64,000 nt of DNA from Gentiana macrophylla. Lineage: Eukaryota > Streptophyta > Magnoliopsida > Gentianales > Gentianaceae. The stretch's first letter is position 1; each line of letters begins with the position of its first letter. Below, one piece after another: positions 12,494-22,945 of the stretch. Both the position numbers and the translations under genes were made by a program. The stretch is taken from NCBI GenBank assembly GCA_026214975.1, contig JAOBSW010000298.1, positions 1-64,000 of the forward strand, written 5' to 3'. The notes below the pieces were generated by a model. The model ran no database searches and was not told the origin of the DNA. It was given only the letters and a program-made list of their open reading frames with translations.

Positions 12494-13036
12494 GTGAAAA
12501 AGTCCTATGGGATTCAATTACACTACCTGTTGCAATGTCTGCGAGTACCTGTTGTCCAACTCCACAAATTGCATGAATACAAAATCATGTTTACCTATGT
12601 CAAACAGAAAAAGGTAGCAGGAGGTGAAAATAGAAAGCAAACACGAAGCAGCACCTCCAGGCAAAGAAAGAAACAAAAAGTACAAAGAAATTTAGACAAT
12701 GAAGATTTTTGAAAATTAGTAGATTGAGAGGAAGGAGATGAAATAGAAAAAGAAGCAGAACAACAAGAGAAAGAAAGTAGTGGGGAGGAAGATCAACTTG
12801 AAAATGATGAAGTTGAAGAAAACAATGGAGATGATGAGGAAACCCCAGAAAAACTAGTAGACACATATGCCGGAGATATATATGATCGAATTGCTACATA
12901 TCTTGAATGGAAGGAAGGTGATTCCGGACTTCAGCTTCAAAATTCAGCACACATGCTTGAGGGGGAAGCTTGGCTTTTTGGTTTTCTTGGGATCACTACC
13001 CAAGTTGGTGTACTTGATGAATAACCACTCTGAGAC

Positions 13037-13624
13037 ATGGTCGATGCAGCAAAGGGAAAAATGCCTCAGATTTCTGATGAAGAAAGTGATATATCGGATG
13101 ATGATTGTGACGATCTTGATGATGGTGATGATCATGATGATGATGGTGATGATCCCAATGATGATGATGATGATGGACAAGATAAAGAAATTGAACAAAC
13201 AACTGATGCAATTGATGATAACATCCTCTTGAGTAATTTCCTACAGACACAAGAAACAGCTAAGACAACTCCACCAGCTAAGGAAACACCATCAGTTGAG
13301 CCACATGATCAGCAAACTGTGGAAGCTGCTCACACTTCTGACCCGGCTCCACATGCTCCACATACTCCACAACTGTCCGGTGACACTACAACTGAACCAA
13401 TAGCAGTGTTGGACACTAGATCAGTAGCTGCCACTCCAGTCAAGGCAACTCCTAGCACAGAGAAAGGGGGAATAGGAGAAAGTGCTGCCCCAGAAATATC
13501 ATCTACTCAAATACTTGAAGAAGTAGAAGCTGGTGTCAATGTTACTCAACCAACAGCACAACACCAAGAATCAGTTGAGGTTCCTCCCCTTATGGAACGC
13601 CAAGATAGAGGACAACAAACATAA
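13037..13624 (+). CDS. SIRE env-like region, Asp-rich and Pro/Thr-rich segment
   Basis: An open frame of 195 codons. Its first 55 residues are strongly acidic because of a gat repeat at about 13080-13180 (an Asp-rich run). The rest is rich in Thr, Pro, Ala and Glu. No domain is recognisable. A Pro/Thr-rich stretch ahead of a coiled coil is a known general trait of SIRE env-like products, which supports the assignment, but the gat microsatellite makes the acidic run suspect as a derived expansion. Confidence 0.45.
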   Translation: MVDAAKGKMPQISDEESDISDDDCDDLDDGDDHDDDGDDPNDDDDDGQDKEIEQTTDAIDDNILLSNFLQTQETAKTTPPAKETPSVEPHDQQTVEAAHTSDPAPHAPHTPQLSGDTTTEPIAVLDTRSVAATPVKATPSTEKGGIGESAAPEISSTQILEEVEAGVNVTQPTAQHQESVEVPPLMERQDRGQQT

Positions 13625-13856
13625 CCAGAACCAACTGATATCCGTACAAAATTTGCTCAACTCTCTACTAACATATCACATGAGGCCTTTTGAAAAAGCA
13701 GCAGATTTGTTGGCTGAAGAACTGTAACAGCAAGCAATGTATCTCCGATCCATGACTCTAGCATTCAAAGATGAAAGCCACTCCATCGAGAGAAGATTTC
13801 AGGCTGTTGCTGAATACATTGATGCACAAAATATTGTTGTGCAAAGATAGGGTGAC

Positions 13857-14435
13857 TTGATGAGACAGCTGAACATAAATATCACCAACAATCATGTAAG
13901 CCTTAGACAGCATGTCTCTCAGGAAAATGAGTCAATGGCATTGGCTTTTCCCACCAGATTTCGTAGTGTAACCGAGAAGCTGACTGATCATGACGAAAGA
14001 TTCACATCCATTGAATCCAAACTAGATACTCTGATTGGTAGAGCTGAAGCTACAAATAGCATCTTATTACAACAAAAGGATGATGCTGCCATAAAGGGGA
14101 AAATAAATGATAAGCCTGAAGGATCAACAGTCAGACCCCCAAATTTTACTGAGGAGCAGCTAAGAGCAAGGGACAGAGAGATGAGAATCCGAAATGAAGC
14201 TGAAGAACAACTGGGAAAGGCTAAAGAGGAAAGGGAAAATCCTCAAATGAACCTTGCATTGGATCTCCCCATCCTATCCAAAGAAGAGATGATGACAGAG
14301 ATAGATCAGGAAGGCAGAAAAGGACTAGATCTAATCAGCAAAGAGGATCAACAAGTCAATACAGATCCATTACAAGCAGAGGTAGTAGCAGTACTAGATA
14401 TGCTAGTGATAAAAGAACTTTCACAACTCACATAA
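13857..14435 (+). CDS. SIRE env-like region, coiled-coil-like segment
   Basis: An open frame of 192 codons, rich in Glu, Lys, Arg, Gln and Leu, especially residues 85-150, which look coiled-coil forming. It lies in the expected 3' part of the env-like region. Frames continue brokenly to about 15040. There is no obvious membrane segment, so an envelope role is not shown. Confidence 0.45.
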   Translation: MMRQLNINITNNHVSLRQHVSQENESMALAFPTRFRSVTEKLTDHDERFTSIESKLDTLIGRAEATNSILLQQKDDAAIKGKINDKPEGSTVRPPNFTEEQLRARDREMRIRNEAEEQLGKAKEERENPQMNLALDLPILSKEEMMTEIDQEGRKGLDLISKEDQQVNTDPLQAEVVAVLDMLVIKELSQLT

Positions 14436-15172
14436 ATAGGCAATAATATGATGCAGAGATATTCGACATGGTAAGAGAGTTTTTCAGAACTCAAGATAGT
14501 CTGTATCCAAACCAAAAGCAAGATGAAGTGTGGGCAGACTGGCTAGGATATCTTGATGAGAACTGAAATGGCCAGAATTTACAATGATGTCAAGAGATAG
14601 TATGCATCTCTCAAGCAAAATACTGGATCTGGCTCAACCAGCAGATCAAACCACGCCACACCCTTTTCTACAAAAGGACCAGAAGATTTATCCAGAGAAC
14701 AATAGGAAGATTTCAACAACATGGTAAAATTCTTCACTCCTATGGGGAGAATGAACCGTCAGGAACAATGGGGTCTGTTCTAGAATATCAAGTTAGTTGA
14801 TTCACACATTGCTGAAACTAAGGACAGACTTGAGAAACACTTTGGAGAACCCAAGGCAAATGAGACTATGCCTGACTTTCATAGACTCATCAACAAGAGA
14901 ACTTTTCTTGGGGTCTCTGAGTACACTGCTATGGCTTACTAGAAATGAAAGTTCATAGAAATTAATTGGAAAGACATGGAGGAGGTTCAGACTTCAAAGT
15001 TCAAGAGGTACAAACAAGACTTAAGTAAAATTGAGATGTAGCACTCTGAATCTATTTTGAACTTACTTGTCTTATTGCCCTTTATGGATGAATAAAATTT
15101 CCGAGTTTTATTTTGTTACTATTATGAAAAATTGCATACTTATGTTCAGGCTAATAAGGGTTTTGGCATCAT

Positions 15173-15187
15173 CAAAAGGGGGGAAAT
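15173..15187 (+). other. polypurine tract of the SIRE-type element
   Basis: The purine run aaaaggggggaaa lies directly before the LTR start at 15188. It is the expected primer site for plus-strand synthesis. Confidence 0.85.
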
Positions 15188-16559
15188 TGTTTGGGACGTT
15201 TTATTATGTTTTGATGATGTCCATACTAGCTGTTATAGCAAGCCTGAAATATGTTAGAATTCTTTATATAAGTCTTTACCTAGAGTCTAACATGTTGTAT
15301 AAGTTGAGTCAGACAAGTATTGTACTAGTTGGTAGAATGGATAAGTAAAACAAAAATCCGGCAGAGTGAAAACAGCCAAGTACCAGCAGAGAAGCATAAA
15401 GACATATGGCCTGACTTATATACAGGGAAATCTGTGATGACCTTGGTTAAGTCTAAGTTTTATTTGAAGTGATGAAATTCATTGTTAAATATGGTGTACA
15501 CTTATCTCACACATATCAAGGATCAGTGAAGAACAATGACTCTTCCAAACTCAAAGAAATCAAGAAAGCAGTGAATTGGCAAAGTAAACTGTATATCGGC
15601 TAAGTAAAAACGAAGTAATGAAGGAAGATCTAAAACACTCAACATTTCAAGTAACAGCCAAGTGAAGAGACAGCGGAGTGAACTATACATGTTCAGATTA
15701 TGAAAAAAAAGGAAGATTCAGAAGATCAAGCATTCAATGCACAATCAATCAAGGACGGATTTTATGATATACGTTTGAAGAAAATCCGATCACTGAAATC
15801 AAGGAGAATATAATTGAGGAGGGATCATGAATTATTCCCCACAGTAAATAGCCAACAGACGGAAATTCAAATCAAGGATTAACAAGGCTATAAATATAAG
15901 GCATTGACAGACCGGAAAAATAACGATTGAATCTGATAAGAAACAAGCAGAAGCTCTGTAAATTTGAAAATCCTTCTATATGAACTTAAAGAAAACATCT
16001 AGAGATCAACTCAGCAATCAGAACTCAGACTCCATATCAAGCACTGAGATTGATCACAAATCTGTGAATCCTATTCACATCAAACTGAAGCAATTGAATC
16101 AGAGGAATCTGAGAAGGAGCTTCATCCTTTGTGATAGCTACTAAAAGATTTGTTCTCAAATATTAGTGATAGAGACTGATTCACTGAAGCTTTTGTAGCC
16201 AAGGAGTGATAGTCTTGAAGATTGTGGAGCTTGTGTAGCCAAGGACAATCTAACTATTGTATCTGTGAAAACAATAGTGAATTCCTCCAATCATCACAGG
16301 AGAAGAGTGGATTAAGGGATTACACCACCCTGAACCACTATAAGCCTTTGTGTCTATTTACTTTCAGCACTTTACCTTACTGCACTTACTTTATTGCATA
16401 TTATATCTATCATTGCATACACTACTTTGAATTAACATATTAAGAAGGGACTTATCCGCTGCCCAAAAGCTTTTACATTGATAAATGTTCTTGAAACTCC
16501 AGTGTAGTCATTCAACTCCCCCCCTCTGACTATACTTTTACCCTTCTCTGGGACCAACA
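15188..16559 (+). repeat. 3' LTR of the SIRE-type element (1372 bp)
   Basis: It begins TGTTTGGGACG right after the polypurine tract and ends GGGACCAACA, giving TG...CA ends with an imperfect inverted pair. TTTTGATGATG near the start is usual for SIRE LTRs. A TATA-like box (ctataaatata) is at 15888-15898. The last 600 bp match 1-603 of the window. The bases after the LTR are ttttc; the matching 5' target copy is not in the window. Confidence 0.85.
15888..15898 (+). promoter_or_regulatory. TATA box of the SIRE-type LTR
   Basis: The motif ctataaatata lies about 670 bp before the LTR end. It is the best core promoter candidate in this LTR. No expression evidence is available from sequence. Confidence 0.5.
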
Positions 16560-16730
16560 TTTTCCGCGTTTATTTTGGTCAAAGACCACCAACCTCGTAA
16601 TCTTGAATTTTTGTAATTAAGTTTGCATAATTATCGAACAAGTCCCTGTGGGATCGACCTTGATCACAAATTGAGCTATACGACGGCTGACCTAGTCCGC
16701 TTGCTAGTATAGTTGTGATTTTCACGAACA
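16560..16730 (+). repeat. 3' remnant of the Athila 5' LTR
   Basis: It carries the text ttggtcaaagaccacc, aagtccctgtgggatcgacc and gatttTCACGAACA that typically precedes the primer site in this lineage. Only about 170 bp remain, the rest being replaced by the SIRE LTR ending at 16559. Confidence 0.7.
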
Positions 16731-16736
16731 AGTTTT

Positions 16737-16754
16737 TGGCGCTGTTGCCAGGGA
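16737..16754 (+). other. primer binding site, Asp-tRNA type
   Basis: TGGCGCTGTTGCCAGGGA, 6 bp after the LTR end, matches the usual Athila/Tat primer site complementary to the 3' end of tRNA-Asp, with two C/T or G/A differences from the common form. Confidence 0.8.
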
Positions 16755-17029
16755 CTAGTTTCAGTAACGTAGGCTTAGTTACGAAATTCGGGTTGTAGTC
16801 TTTTTCGTTAATCCCCCATTCTATTTTGTGTTTCCTTAATTTTTATTTTCTTATTTATTTTAGGGTAATTTTATTTAAAGTTGTTAAAAAAATTGTGTGT
16901 CTTGTCCAACTAGAGTCGAATTTTCTGAAAATTTCTCGAAGAGTTGGTGCCCTTTCCCGGCCTTTGGCTAGGGAAGCCATCCCAACTGAGTTATTAACAG
17001 TGCTTTTGTCGTTTTTGTGCTTGCAGTGC

Positions 17030-18684
17030 ATGACTCGAAGCTCTAAAACTGAATTGTTTCCTTTAGATTATGAAATTGAAGCAACATGTAGGGCTAATAA
17101 CGCATTGCGGAAAAAGGCCTTGGCATCTTCGGGTAAGAGTTTAGAGGTTGACTTGATTGAATCCGATCTTCAAAGTAAGGAAAAATATGAAGGGGAGATT
17201 GTGGATTTGATTGAAATTGAAAAGGAGATGGCTTTCCAGCAGTGAAAAAATGCGAATGGTGATAGGGGAGTTGTTGAAGCTCATGAAAAGATGTTGTTTG
17301 ACTATTCTACTCCATCCATTGAACAGTTTGTCCCAGCAATCAAGCCACCGACAAATCTTGTTGAGGCATACCACCCTAAGCCTTATGTTATTCAGATGGT
17401 GCAAAATTATGCTAATTTTACCGGTTCACTAACTGAAGATCCAAGTACCCATGTTTGAAGTTTCTTGGAAGTTGCTAATACCATTAGGCCCCCGAACATA
17501 CCAGAAGGGGACATCTGTTTGACACTTTTCCCATCACTTTGAGGGAAAAAGAAAAACAATGGTTGCTTTCGTTGGCTCCTGAGTCGATTATGACTTGGGA
17601 TGATTTATTGCGAGTATTCATGAATCGTTATTTCCCACCAAGCAAGACGAATAAGTTACGAATATAAATTCTACAGTTCAATATACTACCTAGTGAATAT
17701 TTAGCCGACTCATGTTAAAGGTTCAAAGAAGCACTCCAGAAATGTCCACATCATGATATAGCCCTTTGTCTTTTGATGCACACATATTACAATGATATTG
17801 AAGAAACGGAATAGATTCGGTTGGATGCATCAAGTGGAGGGGCTTTTATCGATCAATCACTGGATAAAGCATGGGAAAAAGTGGAAAATATCGCAATGAA
17901 TAGTCAGTGGAATGGTAAAGCTTCGGTTAAGAAGGTAGCTGGGTTAGTTGATTATGATGTTTCTCAAGTGATCCTTCAAATTGTCAAACATCTCGACGCA
18001 GGTTACATTGGTATGTGCTCGTATGGATCGTTTCGAGAAATGGGGGCTAGTGATAAAAAGGATGTTGTTCAAGTTGAGACTATGAAAGAAGAGGTTAATT
18101 ACTTGGGGCAAGGGAGAGGACAAGGAGGTTAATACTCCAAGTAATTTCTAGGCTCACTTGAGGCCCCCGGATTCTGTTATAGTGATCAAAGTGGTGGTGA
18201 ATGTCCAAAGGGAAATAAATCGGGATCTTATGTGCCACCACATGCGAGAAAATCATGGGAGCATGCTATTGAGCGTTTGACTACTACAGTTGAAGATAAT
18301 TTTGGGAAACTTACGAAGACAATTGATGAGATGGCTAAGTATGTCAATCAATATCGATCGAGCACTGATACTATTCTTGCTAGCCACGAAGCACAAATGA
18401 AAGCGTTGTCTTCTCAAGTTGGATAGATTGCAGAGCAATTGACTAGTAGACCTCTGGGAGGGTTGCCTAGCAACACCGTAAGGAACCCTCAGGGTGTAAA
18501 TGCCATAAATACTAGAAGTGGAAAAGTTGTTGGGGTGGAGGGTGCTGAAAAATCCAAGGAAAAAGCTCCAAAAGTTGTAGTTGAGGGCCATATTACACAT
18601 GACCAGCAAGCAGAATCTGGAGAGTCTCTAGAACAATTTGACCACGACACTGAACCGAGCATAGCTCCCGGTTCAGCGAGCTAG
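17030..18684 (+). pseudogene. gag: Athila gag, broken
   Basis: Gag forms the virus-like particle. The best start is the ATG at 17030 (residues MTRSS), just after a ttgcag. The characteristic capsid stretch is spread over frames: a PSIEQFVP-like motif near 17317, a FLEV/TIRPP-like stretch near 17463, MTWDDLL and NRYFPPSKTNKLR near 17590-17660, KCPHHDIALC near 17740, and LDASSGGAF near 17821. The tail continues past 18232 to 18684. Stops occur near 17243, 17457, 17702, 18130 and 18424. I see no clear CCHC knuckle, which is common in Athila. Confidence 0.8.
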
Positions 18685-18737
18685 GATGTCCCACTTCCAG
18701 GGCCTTAGGTAAGTCTTCTGACCCAGTTGTAACAGAT

Positions 18738-19571
18738 TTGAGATCTCTTCCGTATCCACCTAAACGTAGTCCTAATGTGCATTATAAGAAATTTAAAAAG
18801 TTTATTGACATGTTTCGAAAGTTGCAACTTAATATTCCATTAGTTGAAGTAATTGCACATATGCTTAATTACGGAAATTTCTTAAAGGAGATTGTGTCTA
18901 GTAAGCAATTTTTATTGGATTTTGAGACAATTTGTTTGAATGATGAGTGTTCGGCTGTCTTACAGCACAAGTTGCCACAAAAGCTAAAGGATCAGGGTAG
19001 TTTCGTGATCCCTTGCATCATAGGTGATGTGTGTTTTAACAAAGTCCTATGCGATCTCAGTGCTAGTATTAATCTCATGCCTTATTCAATATTCCGTAGA
19101 TTATGGATTGGGTAGCTTAAGGAAACCTCGATTATGATTCAGCTAGTTGGTCGTTCTGTTAAAATACTGATAGGGGTAGTTGAGGATGTTCTCGTTATGG
19201 TAGATAAGTTTGTTTTCCCTATTGACTTTGAGATTCTGGATATGAAGGAGGACTATGAAGTTCCTTTAATCCTTGGTAGGCCATTCCTTACCACGAGTAA
19301 GACCCTTATAGATGTGCATAAATGAGAGCTGGTTCTTAGGGTAATTGATGAGAGCGTGACCTTCAATGTTATTAAGTCCATGAAGTACCCCAATGACACT
19401 TTGGATGCTTGTTATATGATTAGTGCCATAGATGAGGTCATTTCTGACTTTCAGCAGATGACTGGCTTTGCAAGCCGGATCGAAGCTAGTTTCTCCATGT
19501 ATGAGACAATAGATGAGGAAGAAGAAGTTGATAAGTACCATTACTATCGTACGAGTAGGGGACCACGCTGA
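18738..19571 (+). pseudogene. pol: Athila aspartic protease region
   Basis: The retroviral-type protease would cut the polyprotein. The sequence reads as expected: a HKLPQKLKDQGSF stretch near 18966, then the active-site region CDLSASINLMP near 19049, then VPLILGRPFL near 19259. The usual motif here is D-[LS]-G-A, and this copy has Ser in place of Gly. Stops at about 19113 and 19323 break the frame. It is most likely inactive. Confidence 0.8.
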
Positions 19572-19859
19572 GCCAACCTTAGTGGGGTGAACTCTATTCG
19601 GCAACTCCCCCATCAAAGACCGATGTGGCACAAGTCATTTGACTTGAAGTTGACCGGAAAAAAGCTCACTTCTTCCTTAGAAGAGCCACCGACCAATATC
19701 ATGATGAAGCCTTCACCTGACCATTTAAAATATATCTACCTTCCGGATAAGACTTTGCCCTTGATAGTGTCATCTAGCTTGACTTTGGAACAAGAGGATA
19801 AGCTGATTAGAGTGATGAGGGAGTACAAGAGAGCTTTCAGGTAGACAATTGCCGACATT

Positions 19860-20600
19860 AAGGGCATAAGTCCGAGTGTCTGCATGCATAAGATTCGTCT
19901 AGACCTAGAAATAAAACCCATAGCCCAGCCACAAAGAAGATTAAATCCAAGACCACAAAATGTGGTCAAAGAGGAGGTGATTAAGATGCTAGAAATGGGT
20001 ATTATCTTTCCTATTTCTGATAGTGAGTGGGTAAGCCCTGTGCATATTGTCCCTAAAAAGGTTGGCTTCACAGTTCAGGATAATGAGCTTAATGAGTTTA
20101 TACATGTTAGGCTTATTACCGGACATAGGGTTTGTATTGACTTTAGGAAACTAAATGATGCAACCCGAAAGGACAATTATCCTTTGCCCTTCATTGACCA
20201 AATGATCGAGAGACTTAGTGGGCATGCGTTTTATTGTTTTCTTGATGTATAATCGGGTTACTATCAGATTCGGATAGCACCTAAAGACCGTGAGAAGACA
20301 AAATTTACTTGTCCTTATGGTATATTTGCATATAGCCGGATGCCATTCGGCTTGTGCAATGTGCATGCTACATTTCAGAGATGCATGGTATCCTTCTTTG
20401 TAGACATGGTTGAGGATTTTCTTGAGATCTTTATGGATGACTTTAGCATATTTGGTGACTCCTTTTACTCATGCTAAGATAATCTTGGCAAAGTTCTTAG
20501 AAGGTGGAAGAGACTAATCTAGTCCTGAATCAAGAAAAGTGTCACTTTATAGTTACCCCGAGGGCATAGATTTAGGGCACAAGATTTCACGATGAGGAAT
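19860..20600 (+). pseudogene. pol: Athila reverse transcriptase, broken
   Basis: From 19884 to 20252 the frame reads an RT N-terminal half with KPIAQPQRRLNP, WVSPVHIVPKK and GHRVCIDFRKLNDATRKDN, typical of Athila. After a stop at about 20250 it continues with YYQIRIAPKDREKTKFTCP, MPFGLCN and FMDDFSIFGD, where FMDD is the usual lineage form of the catalytic box (about 20434). Further stops near 20475 and 20520 end it. The domain is nearly complete but split. Confidence 0.85.
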
Positions 20601-20637
20601 CGAAGTAGATAGAAGAAAGGTTGAGGTCATAGAGAAA

Positions 20638-21223
20638 TTGCCACCACCTACTAACCTGAAGACTCTAAGGGGTTTCTTAGGCCATGCAGGGTTTTATAAG
20701 AGATTCATTGAGGATTTCTCAAAGTTAGCAAAGCCTCTTACTCATCTTTTTCTTAAGGGCACCCCCTTCGTTTTTTACGATTCATGTATGCAAGCTTTTA
20801 GTACCATAAAGGAGAAATTTTATCACCGCGCCTATTTTAGTAGCACCAGATTGGAACCTTCCCTTTGAGTTGATGTGTGATGCGAGTTATACGGCAGTGG
20901 GTGCTGCATTGGGGAAGTGCAGGGATAATATATTTAGACCTATTTATTATGCTAGTTGTACCCACAACTCCACTCAACAGAACTATGCCACAACTGAGAA
21001 AGAACTACTAGTTGTTATATTTGTCTTTGATAAGTTTAGATCATATCTCGTAGGTTCAAAGGTGACGGTTTTCACTGATCATTCTGATTTGAAGTATCTT
21101 CTCACTAAGCAAGATTCTAAGCCTAGATTACTATGTTGGATCTTGTTCTTGCAAGAATTTTATGTGGAGATCAAGGATAAGAAAGGTACCGAGAATCAAG
21201 TGGCAGACCATCTATCAAGGTAA
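20638..21223 (+). pseudogene. pol: Athila RT thumb and RNase H
   Basis: The first part (20638-20868) reads LRGFLGHAGFYKRFIEDFSKLAKPLT, the connection after RT. The second part (20870-21223) reads RNase H with [33 protein letters not shown] and [10 protein letters not shown]. It ends at [12 protein letters not shown], the normal border to integrase. One frame break at about 20866 separates the halves. The aspartates and the glutamate of the RNase H site appear to be present. Confidence 0.85.
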
Positions 21224-21437
21224 CCTTTGGGGGATGACAAGCAAAAAGGGTTGATAGTGTACTAGCTTCCCGATGAGCAGTTATTTGCAGTGAGTACTCG
21301 TAAGAAGCAAGTCAAGCCTTAGTTTAGAGACATAGCGAATTATCTAGCAGGCAAGCACATCCCCCATGAGCTTACTTGGAAGCAGAGGAAAAAGTTTTTC
21401 TTGGATCTGAAGCACTATTTTTAGGACGATCCTTACT

Positions 21438-22945
21438 TGTTGGTTCGTAATACAAGGCTTGTGAGAGCTCAGATGAGGGGGTGAATGAACTCTCTTCGAT
21501 TTTGGAGTTTCTTACTTTGAGATCAAACCTAGTCAGTAAGAGCAGACTAGAAAGAAGCTCATCTGGTTTTACTGGTTTAGATATCGTCTGAAAGTATGTG
21601 CAGCGGAATAATGATAAGTTTCAAAAAAATCCTTGAGCTTGGTTTTCACTGTTCAGTAGTGTAATATGAACTATCCAAGTACTGAATGTAAAGTGTTGAA
21701 AGTAAAGAAAACAAGAAATGTTATCGATCTTCGGAGTGGCGTAATCTCCTACGTGACCGCTTCTCCCATGATTCAGGAGGTATCATTATTTTACTTTAGA
21801 ATAATACAATAGGTGAGTGTCCTTGACACCCCGCAGATGCCTCACACCCCGCAGATGCTTCATACCCTAAGTCGTGAATCCTTGATACCCCGCAAATTCC
21901 GCACACCCTACAGATGCTTCAATGGTCTACTTGAACGCAGCTCTTCTAAAGAACTTCCTTTCTCCAACAGCTCATCTGTCTTCTTTTTTGTTCCTTCATA
22001 CCCCACAGATGCTTCAACAGGTTAGCCATTCCCTTGAGAACTTGGTTGATAAAATTGAGTTGGTGCTATATCAAATTAATGATACAGTGATGAGAGCTTT
22101 ATTCTGAATCTGACTTTGAAGGATTGATTGCTGATCTCTTTGTCAAGTAGATCCTAGATGATTTCTATTTTAGCTCTTTTGTTGATCTGCTTGATTTCTA
22201 GATTTAGATTGGTAAGCTTCCGAGATGAAGATCATGTTGAGAGATGAATTGCTTGATTTTTCAGTACTTTGCTTTTTCCTTTTTGAATTACTCAACTCTC
22301 TGTTCTCTGCTTTTTCCAGATGTTCTTCTTCATCCTTATATAGTCTTCGTAGTATAGGTGTACCGTTGAAGAATGAGTGGCTATGATTGATTGCTGAGTT
22401 GTCCCTTGATATTTTTAAAATAGTCCCGTTCATCTTTTCAACCGTTGGAGGCTTGTACTTGATAGCTTCTAGAACATGACTTTATAGCATCAAATGCTAT
22501 TTCTCCACTTGTATGATTTTGTGGCCATTAGATCAAGTGTTGCTCTGATGGATGGCTACACGCCCTTTAATTTATAACCTCAATTGTCTTTTAGTCATAT
22601 GAGAGCATTTGGTAGTCTCTGATCTGATCATTTACTCATCTGGATGCTTAGCTTGTCTGGTCTTCCATACTTTTACTCGTCTTCTATTTACTTTTCTTCC
22701 TAGTCTGCTTTTCCTCTGCTGATTCTGTCTAGAGTAGCCTTGATAGATGCTCGGAAAAGAGTCTGGTCTTCTAATCGTTTGGTCTTCTTATCTTCAAGCC
22801 TATACTAACTTAAACTATGAATACATAGGCAAAGTCTGACTAATCCTATACAATTCGCATGTCAGACTACTAAGCAAACTTATACTTGGTTTCTAAACTA
22901 ACTATTTTGGTATCATCAAAACTTTTAGTCTATGGGGACCTAACA
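21438..22945 (-). mobile_element. SIRE-like solo LTR inserted in Athila integrase
   Basis: Reading the minus strand the LTR begins TGTTAGGTCCCC, has GTTTTGATGATACC about 25 bp in, and ends with a pyrimidine-rich region and GAACCAACA. This is the same plan as the SIRE LTR at 15188-16559. It is 1508 bp long, flanked by the exact 5 bp duplication TTACT (21433-21437 and 22946-22950). A TATA-like ctatataagg lies on the minus strand at 22343-22334. No internal sequence or second LTR is present, so it is a solo LTR left by LTR-LTR recombination. Confidence 0.85.
21825..22020 (+). repeat. short degenerate repeats in the solo LTR
   Basis: The phrase ca(c/t)accc(c)gcagatgc(t)tca appears about five times (near 21827, 21843, 21880, 21903, 21998), mostly clustered, with one copy set apart. 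It looks like a small minisatellite within the LTR. Confidence 0.6.

Larger units (their letters stand above)
9131..16559 (+). mobile_element. SIRE-type Copia retrotransposon, 5'-truncated
   Basis: In order the element has the end of integrase, RT, RNase H, a long env-like region, a polypurine tract and a 1372 bp 3' LTR. The gag, protease and integrase core that should lie upstream are missing. The extra frames after RNase H and the long LTR with a TTTTGATGATG motif near its start are typical of the SIRE/Maximus lineage. The pol part has stops, frameshifts and an internal tandem duplication, so the copy is dead. Its LTR end meets a remnant of an Athila-type LTR at 16560, suggesting insertion into that element. 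Confidence 0.8.

Noticed and set aside
12944..13250. His-rich or Ile-rich reverse-strand proteins
   Set aside because: They are the reverse reading of a gat trinucleotide repeat in the env-like region.
1..16559. One full SIRE element with LTRs at 1-603 and 15188-16559
   Set aside because: No primer site follows the left LTR, and 604-9130 contains unrelated elements instead of gag, protease and integrase. The two LTRs differ clearly.
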